Shown: positions 34,718-50,003, counted from the first letter of the stretch. The stretch is 64,000 nucleotides of DNA from Anisakis pegreffii (GCA_035041965.1 JAPYMA010000827.1:62001-126000), one strand, 5' to 3'. Notes: generated by a model not told the origin, from the letters alone. Made by a program: numbers and translations.

Positions 34718-37700
34718 AAAGTTCTCATGGAACAAAAGAAACGACTCTAGGCATGTGATAATTCGGAAATTGCAACGGCAAACAATATATTATTGTCTGA
34801 TGACAATGCAAATTACGAACGTCTGCAAAACTCCCAATGTCATTTGTGTATCATAAACAAAAGAATCGAAATAATGTGTTGTGTGTTGGTTGAGGTGAAT
34901 GAAGTAAGTGGAAATTGGATTGAAACATAACCATTTCATTGGTTTGAGGAACTGACGACGAAGCTGACCAGGTATCTTGGTTGGGAGCAAGAAGAAGTAC
35001 GAGTATGTGAGGATTCAACGGAGCACGAGAAGGAGGGGCGTTCAGTGCTAGTGGATATCATTCGTTCAAGAATGAATGAATGAGAATATAGTAATGGTAT
35101 AGAAGATCTAAACATTCATGCATCTATCGATAGAGAAAGGTAGGTATATGAAGGGAGATATAGGAGTAGCATCAGTGGTTTGTGTGTATACCGGCTGACG
35201 TTTGACTAGTGACTCTTATCAGGACTTATCCGATTGTTGCGTTCTTTACATGCTTAAAGAATTTTATTGTTGTGCATGAAATACAAATGAAACAAAGATA
35301 TACTGGCTTGAGAAAGCACCAAGTTATTCATTCAAATCGGAATGCATCGATTACCGTCATGCAATCGAAGCAACTGAAAGCAATCGGTAAATTTAGACCA
35401 ATAGCAGATGCTTGCTTGACAAAGCTGACAGCCAAGCCGATGTGAAAGAGTTCAACTGCGGTCAATTGAAAATGTAACTGAAGTTGTACAATTGGCCACT
35501 AAAACGATATGAAGAGCATTTTATTAAACTCTGGGCTCCTCCAAATCTACATCTTCAGTTATGTGGTGTATCAGCTTGTTGTGCTCGTACCCACATGAAT
35601 GACTGGAATTCCCCGATGGTCTGTGTTCTTTTACTGAGTTGTTCAAATGTTTGTGAATGATGGCAAAAACAAATGAATAATGGCAAAAACAGGAACATTC
35701 ATCCATTGACAGAGTTTGTAGATACTTTTGTTTGATGAATTGTTTTTGAACACGACATATTAAGCACGGAACATCATCAATCATTCTTCATAAATATCCG
35801 CAAGTAAAGCGGCACATCTATTTCATCATAATTGTCATCACTATCATCATATTAATTGAGTTCACTCGGATGTTCATCTGAATCGGTGAATATTATAATT
35901 GCAGAATAATTATCTTCTTAATGGAGATTTTTTAAATTTACGATTAGATGTATCTATAGATATATGTGACTAACATATCAAAAATATTACTTGCTAGCTA
36001 GACACAAACAAGAAATATGTTGGGTCGGGATAGAATCGATAAGCAATTCGATCGAGATGTATGGATCAAGAACGGATAATTTGCTTTCAGAGAGAGAGAA
36101 GAATTGAAATGAGATGAGATGAAACAAGTTTATAATTTGAAAATGAAAATGAACAAGGCTCTTAGATGGCTAATTAAGAAGCATAGATATTGAATGACCA
36201 TTTCTATAGTTATGAACGATCAAGCGGTCGTCGACAGACACACGTCGAAGTATTTGTGTGGCTAGTTTCTTCAACGGAAAAATTTTTAGAAGTGTTGTTG
36301 TTAAGCATGCATTTAAGGATTGGACTAAAGGTGTGATGAATCTCGTAAACAATGCAAGAGGTTTCAAAAGAACATCTTCAGCTGTTCGGTTGGTTAATGG
36401 AGATGAAAATACGAACACCAGCACCAGTAGCAGCTCATATGGAAATTGCTACTGCTAATGCAGGCAGCATCGCTATGGAACAAGCATCGAGCGAACATAA
36501 TAACGAGTGGATGGATGGATTAATGACGGACGGACGATACGAAGTGGTTCGTTTTGTTGGAATTCATTTGATGATGATTGTGCTTAGCTGTTAATTGAAG
36601 CACACACGGTTGGTTGACCGATAGATTATGCATGCCGATTGAATGGCACGCAATCACCGCTAATTATTGCATTTATTCATTCACATTCAATGCGTTCCTC
36701 GGAAACTGATCCAGATAATCTCCGCATTTCAGTGCAAAGCAACGTTTGTTGTGATATGTGCAAAGTGTATAGCGATCAGAGCACTCACGTAATCGGATCA
36801 ATTCTTTTTGAAAATTGTTGCTTGAAAATTGAAAATTTAAAAAGTTGAAAATTGAAAAGAATGCTTTTTGAAAATTGTTACCATCAAAATTAACATTCCC
36901 CCATCAGCGAATTCGATTAAGATGCATAATTTTGCTCACAATCAATGCCTTACAAATGAATAAGAAGAGACTGCGCTTTCAGAAATTTGTCTGAATTAGT
37001 GCAATGGCATCTTCAATAAAAATTATCTACCTACCTACCGAATGTGAGATTTTGAATGCGTCGATTATTTCACCGTCATTCGCTTACTGAAGCATCAGAT
37101 AGTGTGAAATTGGTGCCGAAAATTGGAACACAGCAATGATCACATCAGTTCATGCATTGTCTGTTCGTCGAATTTGATAAACACAATGATATCAGTCAGT
37201 ATCAAAGAGTTGACGCTGTGATAAGTTCAGGCTGCGGACAAGGAACAACGAGCTGATAAAAGCAATACTTCTAAGTGAGAAAATTGAGGGACATTTAAAA
37301 GATTTCCATCGAAGAGATATTTGGTAATAAAGTAATTTCCATTGAAAAGTTCATTTAAGACCCTTTCTGGTACGTTCCAAAAAAACTGATTTAGATAATC
37401 CTTAGCGCAAACCAATTTGTAGCGAGTGGTATAAATTAGAAGGATTAATGTCTTTCTCTAATCATTAATTTATTTTATTCATCTGAAAGCTGAGCAGATT
37501 TTTGGAAAGGCATTCCTATTGCACTTTCATTATCATGTATAATTTTCCAGCTTTTTTAATTAAACTTCCTTCTTGCGTCCAATTGAATCACAGATTTTGA
37601 AGTACTCTTTTTTGGGTGATACAATCGTGCCAAATGGGAATTATGCATTGGAGCCATGCAAATCTCCAGCGAATGCCGAGCATTAAGCACAAATGTCAGT

Positions 37701-40700
37701 ACTGTCTGTAGTTGAGGAGGCACACATACTTTATTATCAACCTAAGCACTTCCTCACAATTTTTTAGCTCATCGCAGACATAGCTTCGCATAAAAACGAA
37801 GCTTGAGAATATGCGCGCACCGTATCAGATTCGAAATCGTCATTAAAAGTTTACTTTAATTATGACTCACAGATCAAATAATTAATAGAAGTAACAAAGT
37901 TGTTGTTGCAGCAAAAAGCTGCTACTGCAGTACAATAGATGACGAGAAGTACGACACTTGAAACCGCTTCTCTGAGGAATATATCACCTGTGGATCATTT
38001 AAATCCTTAAGTTCGCTTTTAAAGATCCTTTGAATCGCATCCACGTCATTGCTTTCAATTCCAACTTTTCAACGGACGAAAATTCACGCGAGAAAAGTTT
38101 TTGACTACAAAAAAAAACGCTCCGTTGAGCACACTTGCAAATCTACCTAAAAGAATTGAATCATGCAAAATTTTCCGCTTAACTGAGTGGCAATTCAGCA
38201 ACAAAAAAAATATTCATCAGTAGTGCTCAAATCATAACGTGACTGTTATGATTTGAGATTTCAGACTTATTTGAACCTCATTCTTCGGCTGGTTCAATGA
38301 ATATACTCGAATGTGGCGCTAAACTAAATCAAATCAAATAACTCATTTAATCACGTTCAAAACCTATCGCAGGCAAGCGCCACTCAAACAGAAAACTGAT
38401 GCAGTGAAGATCTAAAGTTGAAATTAATGTGCAAAACTAATTAATGTTAAAATGCGATGATGACTGCCGTTATCTGTGGCATGGCAATGGTCTCAAAGGA
38501 TACTGAAAGCCAATTTCAGTCAATCAACATATTCAGATGCTATCATAACATTTCAAATTTATACCGGGAAACTAAAGCTCACAAGGGGCAACGAATGAAT
38601 TCAAAGTATGGGATAAATGCCTGAATTCGGAAACGATAAGAAGAAAAAAACTTCATCAGCGCTTTCAAACATTTCAGTTGATAATTTTAAGAGGAAGCTC
38701 TAAAAAATTGGAATTCGTCAGTTTGATGAAAGAAAAATCATGAAAATATGCCAATGCAATAGCTTTTTTTCCACTCCAATTATACAGACCGTCGATCAAG
38801 CCTGATGATCATTGGAGAGAAACGCAATGAATAGATATGATGCTAGTGACGTCAATAATATTGCGGGTTCGTTTCCGGTTCACGGAGGAAAGTTTTGCTC
38901 AAAACCGAGTGGTGTACTGATATCATCAATGTTGTGAGCCTTGGCCAGGCTATGATCCGGTTTGTATCTATTATCTAACTATCTGTTATATTACTAGTGA
39001 TATTATTCGAATAAAGTAAATATCATTGGTCAACTGCTTGAATGCAATGAATATGAGTAAAACAAAATCTAAAAGCGCTGTAAATGACGATTAGAATTGT
39101 TCATTCATTTCGGCATCAACATGAAATCAACAGTAAATTGAGCATCCGCAGAACTATCACATGATTTCTTTTTGCATTGATTCGACAAGCAACATTGAGA
39201 ATTGTCGCGACGGAGCGCGAAAGAGACGATTCGTGAGGGACATCAAATTGATATGTGAAATCAACCTTTAAATCTTTACTTAGCTGAATATGTATAAGAT
39301 GTACACGGATATCATGCATTATCGATTCGGATGATGAAACTTAACTTTCGTATATCGCATTTGGAGGATCTCCCCCCTCTTTGTGTTTGTATCTTATGAA
39401 TGCTTTATGTTTCGATATATAATACAGTCTTATTGCAAAATAAACGCCGAAAGAATGAAATGTTTTGCACGTATAATATTTGCTTTCCCAACGAGGCGTG
39501 CACACTTCAAATGATGCAATCAGTAGGCTATATTAAGTAACCATCGAACAAAACAAATGCTATGGCAATATCGGTGATGTGAAGTGATGACGATATGTGC
39601 CGAGCAGTTTTGAAACGAGTTGAGAAATTGTTTGAATAAGTGAAAGCAAAAAATTTTGAAAAGCTTCGAGAGAACTTCTGAACGCTTTCAAAGAAGTTCG
39701 AAGGAAATGTGAGAAAGTTAAAAGAAATCCATCATGGAAACTGCTGACGTCTTTTAATTTATTACTGGCGTAAGGCTGAGAAATGACTTTATTCTTTCAA
39801 ACAACTTGTCTTGAGCCACGAATAATTTCCATTCGCACGCGCACTTTGCGTGATATGAGCAAACTTACTCATGTCACATTTGCTTTGTAAATAATTCGTC
39901 ATGAAAGTATTCACATGAAAAATGTAAGAAAAAAAATGACTGAAGAAGCAACTACGCAACGACTTTGAGCATCGAAAGATGGAAGCTCTTTCCGTGTCGT
40001 CATGCTGTCGGATGTTACCGATTGATAATGTGATTCCTCAAAATGGCTAATGTGAATAGTTCATCCATCTAACTCGTATCAGTGCTTTTTTTTTTGAGGA
40101 CACACATTCATATTAACATATTCTTATAAGGCATAATTTTTTATTGTTCCGTAGAACATTGATTTCTTCGATCATTTTTCCGTGTGCTCAATTGAGCAAT
40201 TGATTTTTGCATTCAAGTGCCGTGTGCGTGACAAATACGTTTGATTAGTGCCGACTACTGATGCGTGACATGACGTGTGCTCACAAAAGTAAACACCTCA
40301 AACGCCTAGCTGCTCATCAGAAGAACAAAAAAGCATCTCGAAAATGTGATAGCAAAGAAATTACTCGAATGAATCATATCTGTTTGATTCATCTGAAGCG
40401 ATTGAGTGAAATTGATCGAGAAGAAATTAACACCGTATAACTGATGGGAAATTAGAAATGGGGCGATTATTTCATGGAATTGTTTGCTTGAATGAATTGC
40501 ATGCAATCTGAATATTACTGAATGAGCAAATGATTAAACAAGAATGATGAATGTGAGTGGAAAGAAAGCGCTTTCCATACGAATGCCTTCCGTATTAAAG
40601 CGATTCGCATGCACCTTAAAATCTTAACTATAAGATAATAAGAGATTGTCATACGATAGATAACTAACTTTTGCCGAAAATTCAAACGAAAAACGCGATT

Positions 40701-43700
40701 GCAGTCATCGGTAAATCCGATACACTGCATCTGTCAAGTGGACAATTTTGTTTTTTAGCGGTGCTTCCGTCGGATTTTCATTCATTCAGTGTGTAACCTT
40801 AGAACGTCTCGTGTATCGATATATCGGAGGTTTTAATTTCAAACGTGTCGTTTCATTTGTCGATATTTCTAAAGCAAATTACGACGCATCACCGAAATTC
40901 TGAAGATGCTTTCAGCTTTCACATGTGAACTGCTATTGTTTGAACACTGAAAGAAGAATGCAGAAACTAAAATAATCTGAAGATGTTTCACGTACTCTGA
41001 AGATACAATCAGGAAAGACAACTACGACGGCTACCATAAGAGTGCACGAGTGGTTCAGAAGCGATGATTGTAATAAATATGGCTTCATGATAAGATTGCT
41101 TGCGTACGTCTAGAGATCGAATTATTTCATTTGACCGTACTGAAGTGCGGCCCTTCAATCACTTCGCATATTTCAAAGATCGCTAACTCAGAAGAACAAT
41201 CAAAAGCATGTCAACTTCCAAGACACAAACTCATGCGAACATTCAAAGCTGTTCTTGAAGCTATACTCATTCTATCCAATAATCTTTCTTCACGCAACTA
41301 ACTATAAGCAAAACAACATCTAAATCGATCCCATTTGCAGATCAAAATAACATTGGCAACGTCAATTCTTGAGACTTTCGCGACTGATACGATGACTCTC
41401 CGAAATCGTTGTAATGCGTAATTTTGCAAGAGAACGGGCAAAAAAATTTGATTAAATTTGCAGCATTCTGCAAACTGTTCTCTGTAAATTCAACTTATGC
41501 ATGATAGCGTTTTTGATGAGTCTTGTCACTTTCGAATGATAGCTTCATAATGACAGTTGCGTTTCATCATCGCCCAAAAAAAAGAAGAGGGCATTTTTCA
41601 ACTGCAAAAACATTTTTTGGAGTGCTTCGATGTGTTGCCTGATACACATTTCTCAAAACCATCATCACCACATCACAGCGCACCTCGTTACATTTTGAGT
41701 TCGTCGATCCGTTTCACTTACGCGCAGTTCACAAATACTCCACTTTGCTTCCGCTCTCCCAAAAGACATGCTTATTTTCAAGAGGATCGCTCCAGTTTAT
41801 AACTTCGATTATGACTTTTGTTATTAGGAAAATTGAATTTGAGTGTATCGCATAATTTATTTATGGCTCGCGTAATTTGAGTGAAATGATTACTGCCGAA
41901 TTATGTCTAGTGAATACGTAGATAGGTGGTACGCATGAGAAGTTATTTGAGTGAGGCAACTGACTAACTCCCAAAGGAAACTTTGCTCTTGTCTTCCTCA
42001 ATTCAATCAAATGTTGCTAGCACGGAGGATCGAGCGTGCATTTCGGATCGATTTCGTTTGAATTAAAGAGGCGAACAAACAACTCTAATGTACTTCATTA
42101 CGCTGATTGTGAGCAACATTCACAATCGTACAATCAAGGTACATATAAAGTAGGGCATTGAACCGAAACATTTCAAAGAAAAATATTTCTCAAAGAAACA
42201 TTTCTTTCAACAAAAAATAATCATAATCATTTTGTAATGCAAAAGAATGCAAAACCGAAGCACAAATTACACCTCGAATAACTTCGCAGTTTCTTTCTTA
42301 AAAACCATTGCTTGCATTAGAAGTTTTTAAGAGAGAATTCAGCATGGAATTGAGATAATATGCGTAGACATATAGGTTAAGACAGTTGTGCTAGATTCAA
42401 GGGATTAAGTGAAGTGGAACAAAATGAAACGACGAATCATGCTAACAATCGCTAATTTCAGACACATTTCGGATTTTGTTCATTTGTGCGAAAATCTTAA
42501 CGAATGAATTGAGTTGTTTTCGGTTTAGACTAGAAGGTCAGAAAACTGAAGCAGAGAGCAGTGGAAATTTTTTTTTGGCGAAAACGTGCACAAAATCAGC
42601 CGTTCTCGGAAAGGTGTTACGAAAAAATGCCACCTAGCAATACTCACACTAATTTTCCTGGATATTCTCAAAAATTTCAATTTTAAAACTTGCAATTTGG
42701 TTATTGCATCAAGAATAACTTTTAAAAAGTGCAAATGTTCAAAGCTATTCTATTCATGACACCACCACTCAGAACAGCGTTATGAGGGACCGCGTTCCCG
42801 TTTTTTATCATTGAGTGTTGCCGAACTGAAGAGATCGAAGTTGAGCTGTGAAAGGTTGGTTCTATTTGCATGAAATAATGCGATACATAATCATTTTTGC
42901 TGCTGAATGCTCGCAATATTACTTCAACTGATTCGTCACCTACAATACAGTCGTCCAAAGATACAGACAACATGGGATAAACTGCTGATAAGTTTTTTTG
43001 CCAGCAAATCATGAAGAACGCTTACAAATCGACTAGGACTCATACAAACGAACTCATACGAATGATGCATTCTTACAGAGAATATGATGGGCGGTTTGTA
43101 GTCAGTGCTCGAAATCGGTTGAGAGTATCGTGGAGGATTGACGCTGGGGCGTGGAAGATTGATGTATGCAATAAATGTATGAAATAAATCATCGATATGG
43201 ATGAGTGCTTCACGTTTGAATGATTCAAAAAACACAGAGATCTGTGGAACGAAAGTGTGCACATACCAATAGTTCATAGGCATCGAATTCTGTGTGTATT
43301 GCTGCATCGTTAATCCAGTGAGCCTAACCTCACTGACGATAACAACCTCGAATGTTATGCGCATTAGTGATAATTCTATTGACGTTTCAGCTCTCGATGA
43401 ATCGAGAATTCATAACATGAAGTGGCACGCACATGAATATAAATATCAAGATGTAGATGATGTGATTCAATCGGTCAGATTGCAATTGATGCAGACACTC
43501 AACTGCAAAACATTCAAGACATTCAGGAAACTCTGTGCAGTCGAACTTGATTGTATTGGAGAACTAATTAAAGCGTAGATAGAATGAGAAAAGCCCATAT
43601 AAAAGTGAAACCTTACAATTGAACATAAGTGAAAAAGCAAAGCAAAAAAAAAAGATCGCATTAGGTAGTCTAACTGAAAAATAACTACAATTTTTTAACT

Positions 43701-44336
43701 CAAATTACGCTCAAATTGAACTCAACGATTGTTTCCTGGGTATCATGAATGAGTTGCATGCAGTGTTTGAAAGATTGTAGGGATAATTTCGTTCTCACTT
43801 GATGAAAGCTTTCAAGTGAAGCGGTCGGGAGGTGTATGCTCAAAGTGCTCCTTCAAATTCAACCGATAATGAATAGAATGAAAACAACAGAATGCCATTC
43901 TCTTAAGGACTGAGGTGCGTGACTAATCTAAGTAATGGTTGTTGCTATCGAATCAACAACCCTCAGGGTGCTTTCGGAGAAAAAAGAGAAAGCTGTTTAC
44001 GACATCTTTCATGTTTTTCGAAAGGTTCTCACAGAGTTGTAAGAAGCAACCATATTCCAAGGTACACACATAGTGACGAATGTATTCAAGTTGAATGAGT
44101 TATGATGTAAACATTTCATGTTTCATGGCGAAAACATTGCGGAAAATGTCAGCGTTCGTTTTGTATTGGCCTAGTCAAAGTAATATTGTTAACAGAAAGT
44201 TAGATCCGATGAACTGAAACCCTCTCAGAACGATTCGTTCATAATCCGATCCGTCCGATCTCCGATCTCTTCATTTGTTGATCTCTTCTCGAAGAAGGGA
44301 GTCAACAACACATTCCACAAAAGACTCTTAAGAGAA

Positions 44337-44354
44337 TGTGTGTGTGTGTGTGTG
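44337..44354. repeat. TG microsatellite
   Basis: Eighteen bases of alternating TG, followed by a direct duplication of a GTGACCGAGGA word at 44352-44362 and 44370-44380. Confidence 0.9.
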
Positions 44355-45745
44355 ACCGAGGAAGTTGGTGTGACCGAGGACAGAAAAATCGCATAAAGTG
44401 ACACTCTTCATTGATCGCTAATCGTCCGAGATTCACCCAATTGAAAGCACACAAATAATCTCAGTCAATACCAACTCACCAGCTCAATAGCAGAAACAAG
44501 ACCTCTCTGCTATGAAACAAGAAATTCGAATCATCATCCAATATTTCACAGCGAAAAACAGTTTTCAACGTATCAGGCTTCAAAACGCTTTCAAAATCGC
44601 ATACAAAATCAACTAACAACTAATAATAAACTTCAAAATTCTTACCGCTCTTCATGATGACTCTTAAAAGGTTTCCCCAGCAGAATATGAGTTGCTAATG
44701 GAAGACTTAATTGGCCAGTTGAAATATCCCAAAAAAAAAAACAATGCGCCATCTATTTGCAACGGTTCATTTGAAATTACTTGCGTCACCAAGCATTTTG
44801 GACTGGAAAAAAATTCTTCAATAATTATAACTTTTGCAGCCTAATTCACGCTAAGTTTTTGCGTTTATTCGCTTGGTATTGCAATGAATGGTATTATGCT
44901 GGCTGGCTGGCTGAGGAACGATGTCATTTCGTGCGAATAAATGAGAGCGTTTGTTTGCTGAAATTAAATTAAAGAAATTGTTCATGCAAAACTATAAGAA
45001 TCCGCAATAAAATACGACTGATGAAGTGTTGAAAGCGATGGCGTAGAGATGACGCACATTCAGATGGACTTCTATCGATTTTCGATCGACGAAAATGATG
45101 AAAAACAATTGAAATGTCGGTGTTTCAGCCAAATCCCACCGCGACTGACACCAGAAGAAGATCCGAGACAGGGCATCATGCTCACTGATAATTGCGAGAA
45201 CACGAATGATGCTGAAACGAATGAAAAATTTTAAGCTGACGAGAGTATAGGAGAACGACGATTCTGCTATACGGAAGCATTCACGAACGCAATTCATCGG
45301 TATCAAATACGGAGGAATAATCAAATGGTATTTCAAGCACGCAATCTTTGTCATGAATTGTTATTCGGAACTGTCATCTAGTGAATCGCATCAATTACTC
45401 ATTGCTCAAAACATTCAAGGAACTGGAATCGTTCAGTGAAACAAATGAAGTTAAATTATACATTTGAATTGAAATGCTCACACTTGAAAACTTCTTCAGA
45501 TGAAAACAAAAACGATTAATTTCAAAGATTAAATTTCAATGTTAAATTTCACAATAGCACGAATTAAATTACATTGTGTTCTGTGAACAGTGAAGATGTA
45601 GAATTTTGATGCATTTGTTCAAATTTGTATTGTTCCAGAAACGAGAATTTCAATCCGTTGAAAGCCTGAAAGGTTTCGTCACATAAAGAGCAGTAAAGAA
45701 GAGACTAAAATGGTCTTTTCCATGCGGAACCCTCAACTAACGATA

Positions 45746-45967
45746 GTGAATGTAAGCCACTTAATGCTTGCTGTGATGGGCAGTTATTGGATGCATACAC
45801 ACATAAGAAACATTCATTTTGTGGGCTTTCATTAAAATGGGTAATTTCCTAGAAATTGCATGATAGCTAATTTCATTCATCTATAATCTATGGCTTGAAA
45901 AAATGCACCGATCGAAATTCAAATTGTCTGCCGATTGCACTGAAACTGTGAATGTAAGCCACTTAAT
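45746..45967. repeat. 20-bp exact direct repeat, 202 bp apart
   Basis: The same 20 bases (beginning GTGAATGTAAGCC) occur at 45746-45765 and 45948-45967. Flanking bases differ, so it is not a simple tandem duplication of the interval. No open frame or known element explains it. Confidence 0.85.
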
Positions 45968-47560
45968 TCCAAAAGCATTAAAGTAGAAATTCAACTGTAA
46001 ATTTCAAAACCAGGAAATTCGCAAATGAGATCATTGAGACTTTTGAGGACTTATAAAAGCGCGAAATTAAAAGCGACGAATGTGTTATCCGTTGAATTGT
46101 ATTCATTCAATTGTATTCATTCAGCTTATTCAAACAATTTCATTTAATTGTACAGTTGCAAACTTTGCTTTGTGAGGTTTGTTCAATCAGCGGCAAGCTT
46201 AAGACATTTTAAACGCATTTAACAAACAGTCAGTAAAAAGTGAAGCTGAACTGGTGTGAAAAGATGTAAAATGTGAATGCGTCTGATGATAGTATCCACT
46301 AAAAGAAGTTGTCGTGGAACTGAAACGTTGATCGAGCACTTCATTCGGGCAAATGGTCGACTGAACGCGATCACTAATCGTGATAATGCTCGAGATAAAT
46401 ACTGATTATCTGAATGCGTACTCTTAATCGTTTCAGAATAAAAATGAGCACAGGTCAAAAATTCCTAGCGGATATTCCATTGAAATACGATTAAGCATGC
46501 TAAGATCGTCGATTTTCCAGTCCGTCTGCGTGTCAGCAGATAAGACTTCTTCAGTGAATTTCATCTTTTCAATTAGACATGAAAAAATCATACGAAAATC
46601 TGCTACTGGAGTAAATGAATGAACGAGTTGAGATTATTGAAGTGGGTTCGACATTTCAACGAATTCTTAAGCGATTTGTCAGCACATGAACGCTGTTTAT
46701 TTTCATTTTAAGCGTATCATTTTAAAGCAAGCGGTTCTCGGAAGAGTATTAACTCAAAACGGTTGGATACTCGGAATGGGAGGGTGCTACTCTGAACTTA
46801 GGCATACAGATCAAAATTTTTTATAGTTTTGAAACGATGTGCCAGCATAATATGATCTTGCACTCCACTCCATCCATCAAAACATTGTTAGTGAATGAGT
46901 TTTATGTCTCATTGATATTTAATGTGGTGCTTCTATGCAGCTATTATGTTCGTGCCAGAAGCGAAACGAAATGTGCGTTCTGTTTTGAAAGTTAAGCATG
47001 AATGAGAACGTTTACGAGGTCATTGCCATTAAATATGCATTGAAATAGGATTACTTCTATTGAGCATTTACAAAAGTGACAAACGTTTTGTTTATGAATA
47101 ACATCTCGATTCCGTGATACCAATTCCAAGATCCACTCAAGGGACACATTTCCTGGTCAATTCGAGTGGTGACACTGAGCAACACGAGTGTTTTGAATGA
47201 TAATTGAAAGACAACTAACTAACTACATTACCAAATAAAACGCAGCATAACGACTCACATTCTGCGACTTGTGACAATGTTATTCCAATAAAATTTCCAG
47301 CTAACGATAATGAAACCCTCAAATTGAGGAAAGAGTTTCGTTGCTTACGTAAACTCTTGATCAGTTGTTAAAATCACAGAGATTTTGTTTAGCCATCAAA
47401 TTGTCGGATTTATGAAGATATAATTTTGAAATTTTTGAAACCAAATTAATTCGCTTCTGACAAGGATATGAACAGCTTTTGTATAGAGGAGGATTATTTG
47501 AATTACATAAAGCATAGTGAAACCGACTAAAACATAATTCAATAATTTTTGAGTGACGTA

Positions 47561-47649
47561 ACGTGGTATATCATGGATGACGAACACCTTCAATGGATGA
47601 CGAACACCTCCAATGGATGACGAACACCTCTAATGACGTGGTATATCAT
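47561..47649. repeat. Three 20-bp tandem copies inside 14-bp direct repeats
   Basis: Units of ATGGATGACGAACACCTYYA lie at 47573-47592, 47593-47612 and 47613-47632. The cluster is bracketed by ACGTGGTATATCAT at 47561-47574 and 47636-47649. Confidence 0.9.
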
Positions 47650-50003
47650 AGAAAGAAGATGTATTTATGTGCCGTACAAGGCTGTAACTTGCTGATAAGC
47701 AGCGAATGACAGAATTTTATTTAGAGAGAAGTATTGCGTTCAGGAAACGAGTGCAATCTCTTAGTTGAGTTCTGTTATTTGTTTCCGCTTGTTTTCTCAT
47801 TTTATAGGAAGTTGTTTATCAGTACCATTGCTTGTATGATGCTGCCAGACACTTTACTGGGAGTAAAGCTGAATGCAATCGCTATGTTAACACATTATCA
47901 GTTGGTTCAACTTGTGTGGCAATCAACCGCCAACTTATCAAACAATCTTCATGAACAAAGTTAGTACAATGGAAAAGAGGAATGCCGAATCGCAGAACTA
48001 AAAATATTCATTAAATTGAGACAAAAACGATCGATGAGCTTGATGAACAGGATGAGTCTAAGCGAATATTTTCAAAAAATTGCGTTCATATTCCACTAGA
48101 ATGGAAAAGCGGATGATCAACAGGTCACAATGGGACATTCAAAAATGAGAGCATTATTGAGGTTTTGGTTGCTATGGAAATCGAGCGCTTTTTATGACGA
48201 GATAATACTTTTGGGAAATCTATAACTCTCAAATTTGAATTGTTGTTCAAGTTCAAGTACAAGTCAAGTACAAGTACTCACCGGTTATTTCATGAGTTAT
48301 GATTTGATTATTTCATTCCATGCTGCTAATTTTCTAATCTCTCAATCCTAATCTTTGTGTAGCTGCTGTCTTGATAATCATAAATTTAATTACATATTTC
48401 TTCGTTTCGAAATATACCAATGATTAGAAGAACATTTCAGTTTTGATTCTGCTCACAAATGAGTACCATCCAAAGCAACATGTACAAGTTATGAATTCAG
48501 CAAAATGACCGAAAGAACAACATATCGCGCATAATTTCTCAGGCATTTTCAGCGTTAGCAAAGGCTTAAAAATGGTTTCTTTGATAGAAGAGTGTACTGT
48601 TGACTTTTGCACACATTCACATGCTTATTGCTTCTTATTCTTACGTTTCACTGAATCTTTACGTAAATGATGGCTAATTTGTCCAGTGTAGAACTGAACC
48701 ACTCAAAGCAATCGTCGTTGTTCGTTGTACTTCTTCTTCCGTTCTGAACAGAACGACCATTTCCGTTCATTAACAAATTCTGAATTGGGATTTTGCGTTC
48801 AAGTGTGATTCTTGAATGCAATTCGCTGCACTTGACCAGGCAAACATCAAACATCTCGCTTAATTGCTTCACCGATTGTGCAATGGCAAAGTGTGATAAC
48901 TGCGATTTACGCTAAATTACTCTCGTTACGACCAACAGATCTGAACTAGTGATTGAAGTGACGAAGATCAATTAATGCGTATTCGTGTAATCGCTTGCTT
49001 GAAGCTAATTCAAGCGTAATTACTAAGAAAACTGAATATTCACTATGCGCTTTAGTATTTTTCTGATTTTAATACTAATAATAGCAGTAGATGTCACATT
49101 GTCATTAGGATTATTATTGTAAAATTTTGAAAAAATAGTAATGAAATTTCGAAACCTTTACTAAACACTCTCGTTTGATCTTATTTTTGCAAACCACTTT
49201 AATAGTTGCACAATTCAGTACGATTTTTTCAAGCATTTCAATGCATTAAAACATCACATTGAATCGTCTTCTGTCTTATTGCGTTTTTTTTGTTGTCTTT
49301 TTTAGTACTTCAAATGCCAATTAATTGCATGATTTTATGAATTTTAAAATTTCAATTGTGCAGTTGGTGATCATGGTAATTCATAGATTGAATTCCATTT
49401 ATTTATCAAATAGTGCGAGAAAAACAATAAAAATGACCAATTGCATCTGTACTTGTGCACACGAGTATGCGATTTGACAGTGATCAATAACTAAGTTGAG
49501 AAATAATTTGAGGTAGTTGAGATAGACAATTAACATTTAAATGCTCGCTTAAAAATAGTAACCATTAAAATATTAACAAATTAATGGAGAATCTAAAATA
49601 TCACAAATAATCATCGATTATTTCAATGAATAGACTAAAATATTCAACGAATTCATTATGCTCATTACACTTTCACGCACATTCAATGAATAACTCAAAC
49701 ATTCAATGAGCCATTCCTTTGTTATTTTTCGAAAATTAGTGCATCAAATACCAGTACGCATTGAGGAACATTGATAGCGAATTCCTCCGGATAAAGAAAT
49801 CTACTTGAATGAAAACACCATTGAAAATTACACCCGAACAAATGCTTTCGGAATTCGATCACCGTTTCAAATTTCGCTGTCGATTCAAATCGCATCAAAA
49901 AATTCGAAATTGTTTCCGCTGGAAATCTTTTTTTAAAATATTCAAAATATTTTTCTCTTGGAAAATGTTTCACATTTTGCGCCGTGATGGCAAGGGCAGT
50001 CAG
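47650..50003. other. Spacer downstream of the first hydroxylase gene
   Basis: AT-rich, with short direct repeats such as CAAGTACAAGT near 48255. No gene is supported. Its right part must hold the 3' UTR and polyadenylation site of the minus-strand gene ending at 50004, but I cannot fix the site. Confidence 0.45.

Larger units (their letters stand above)
34718..47560. other. Gene-poor spacer, second part
   Basis: Open frames up to 142 residues occur on both strands (for example 42936-43364 minus, 43294-43578 plus, 44992-45354 minus, 36258-36594 plus), often overlapping one another, with no recognisable domain. Paired splice sites joining them in phase were not found. Short repeats are listed separately. 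Confidence 0.5.
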
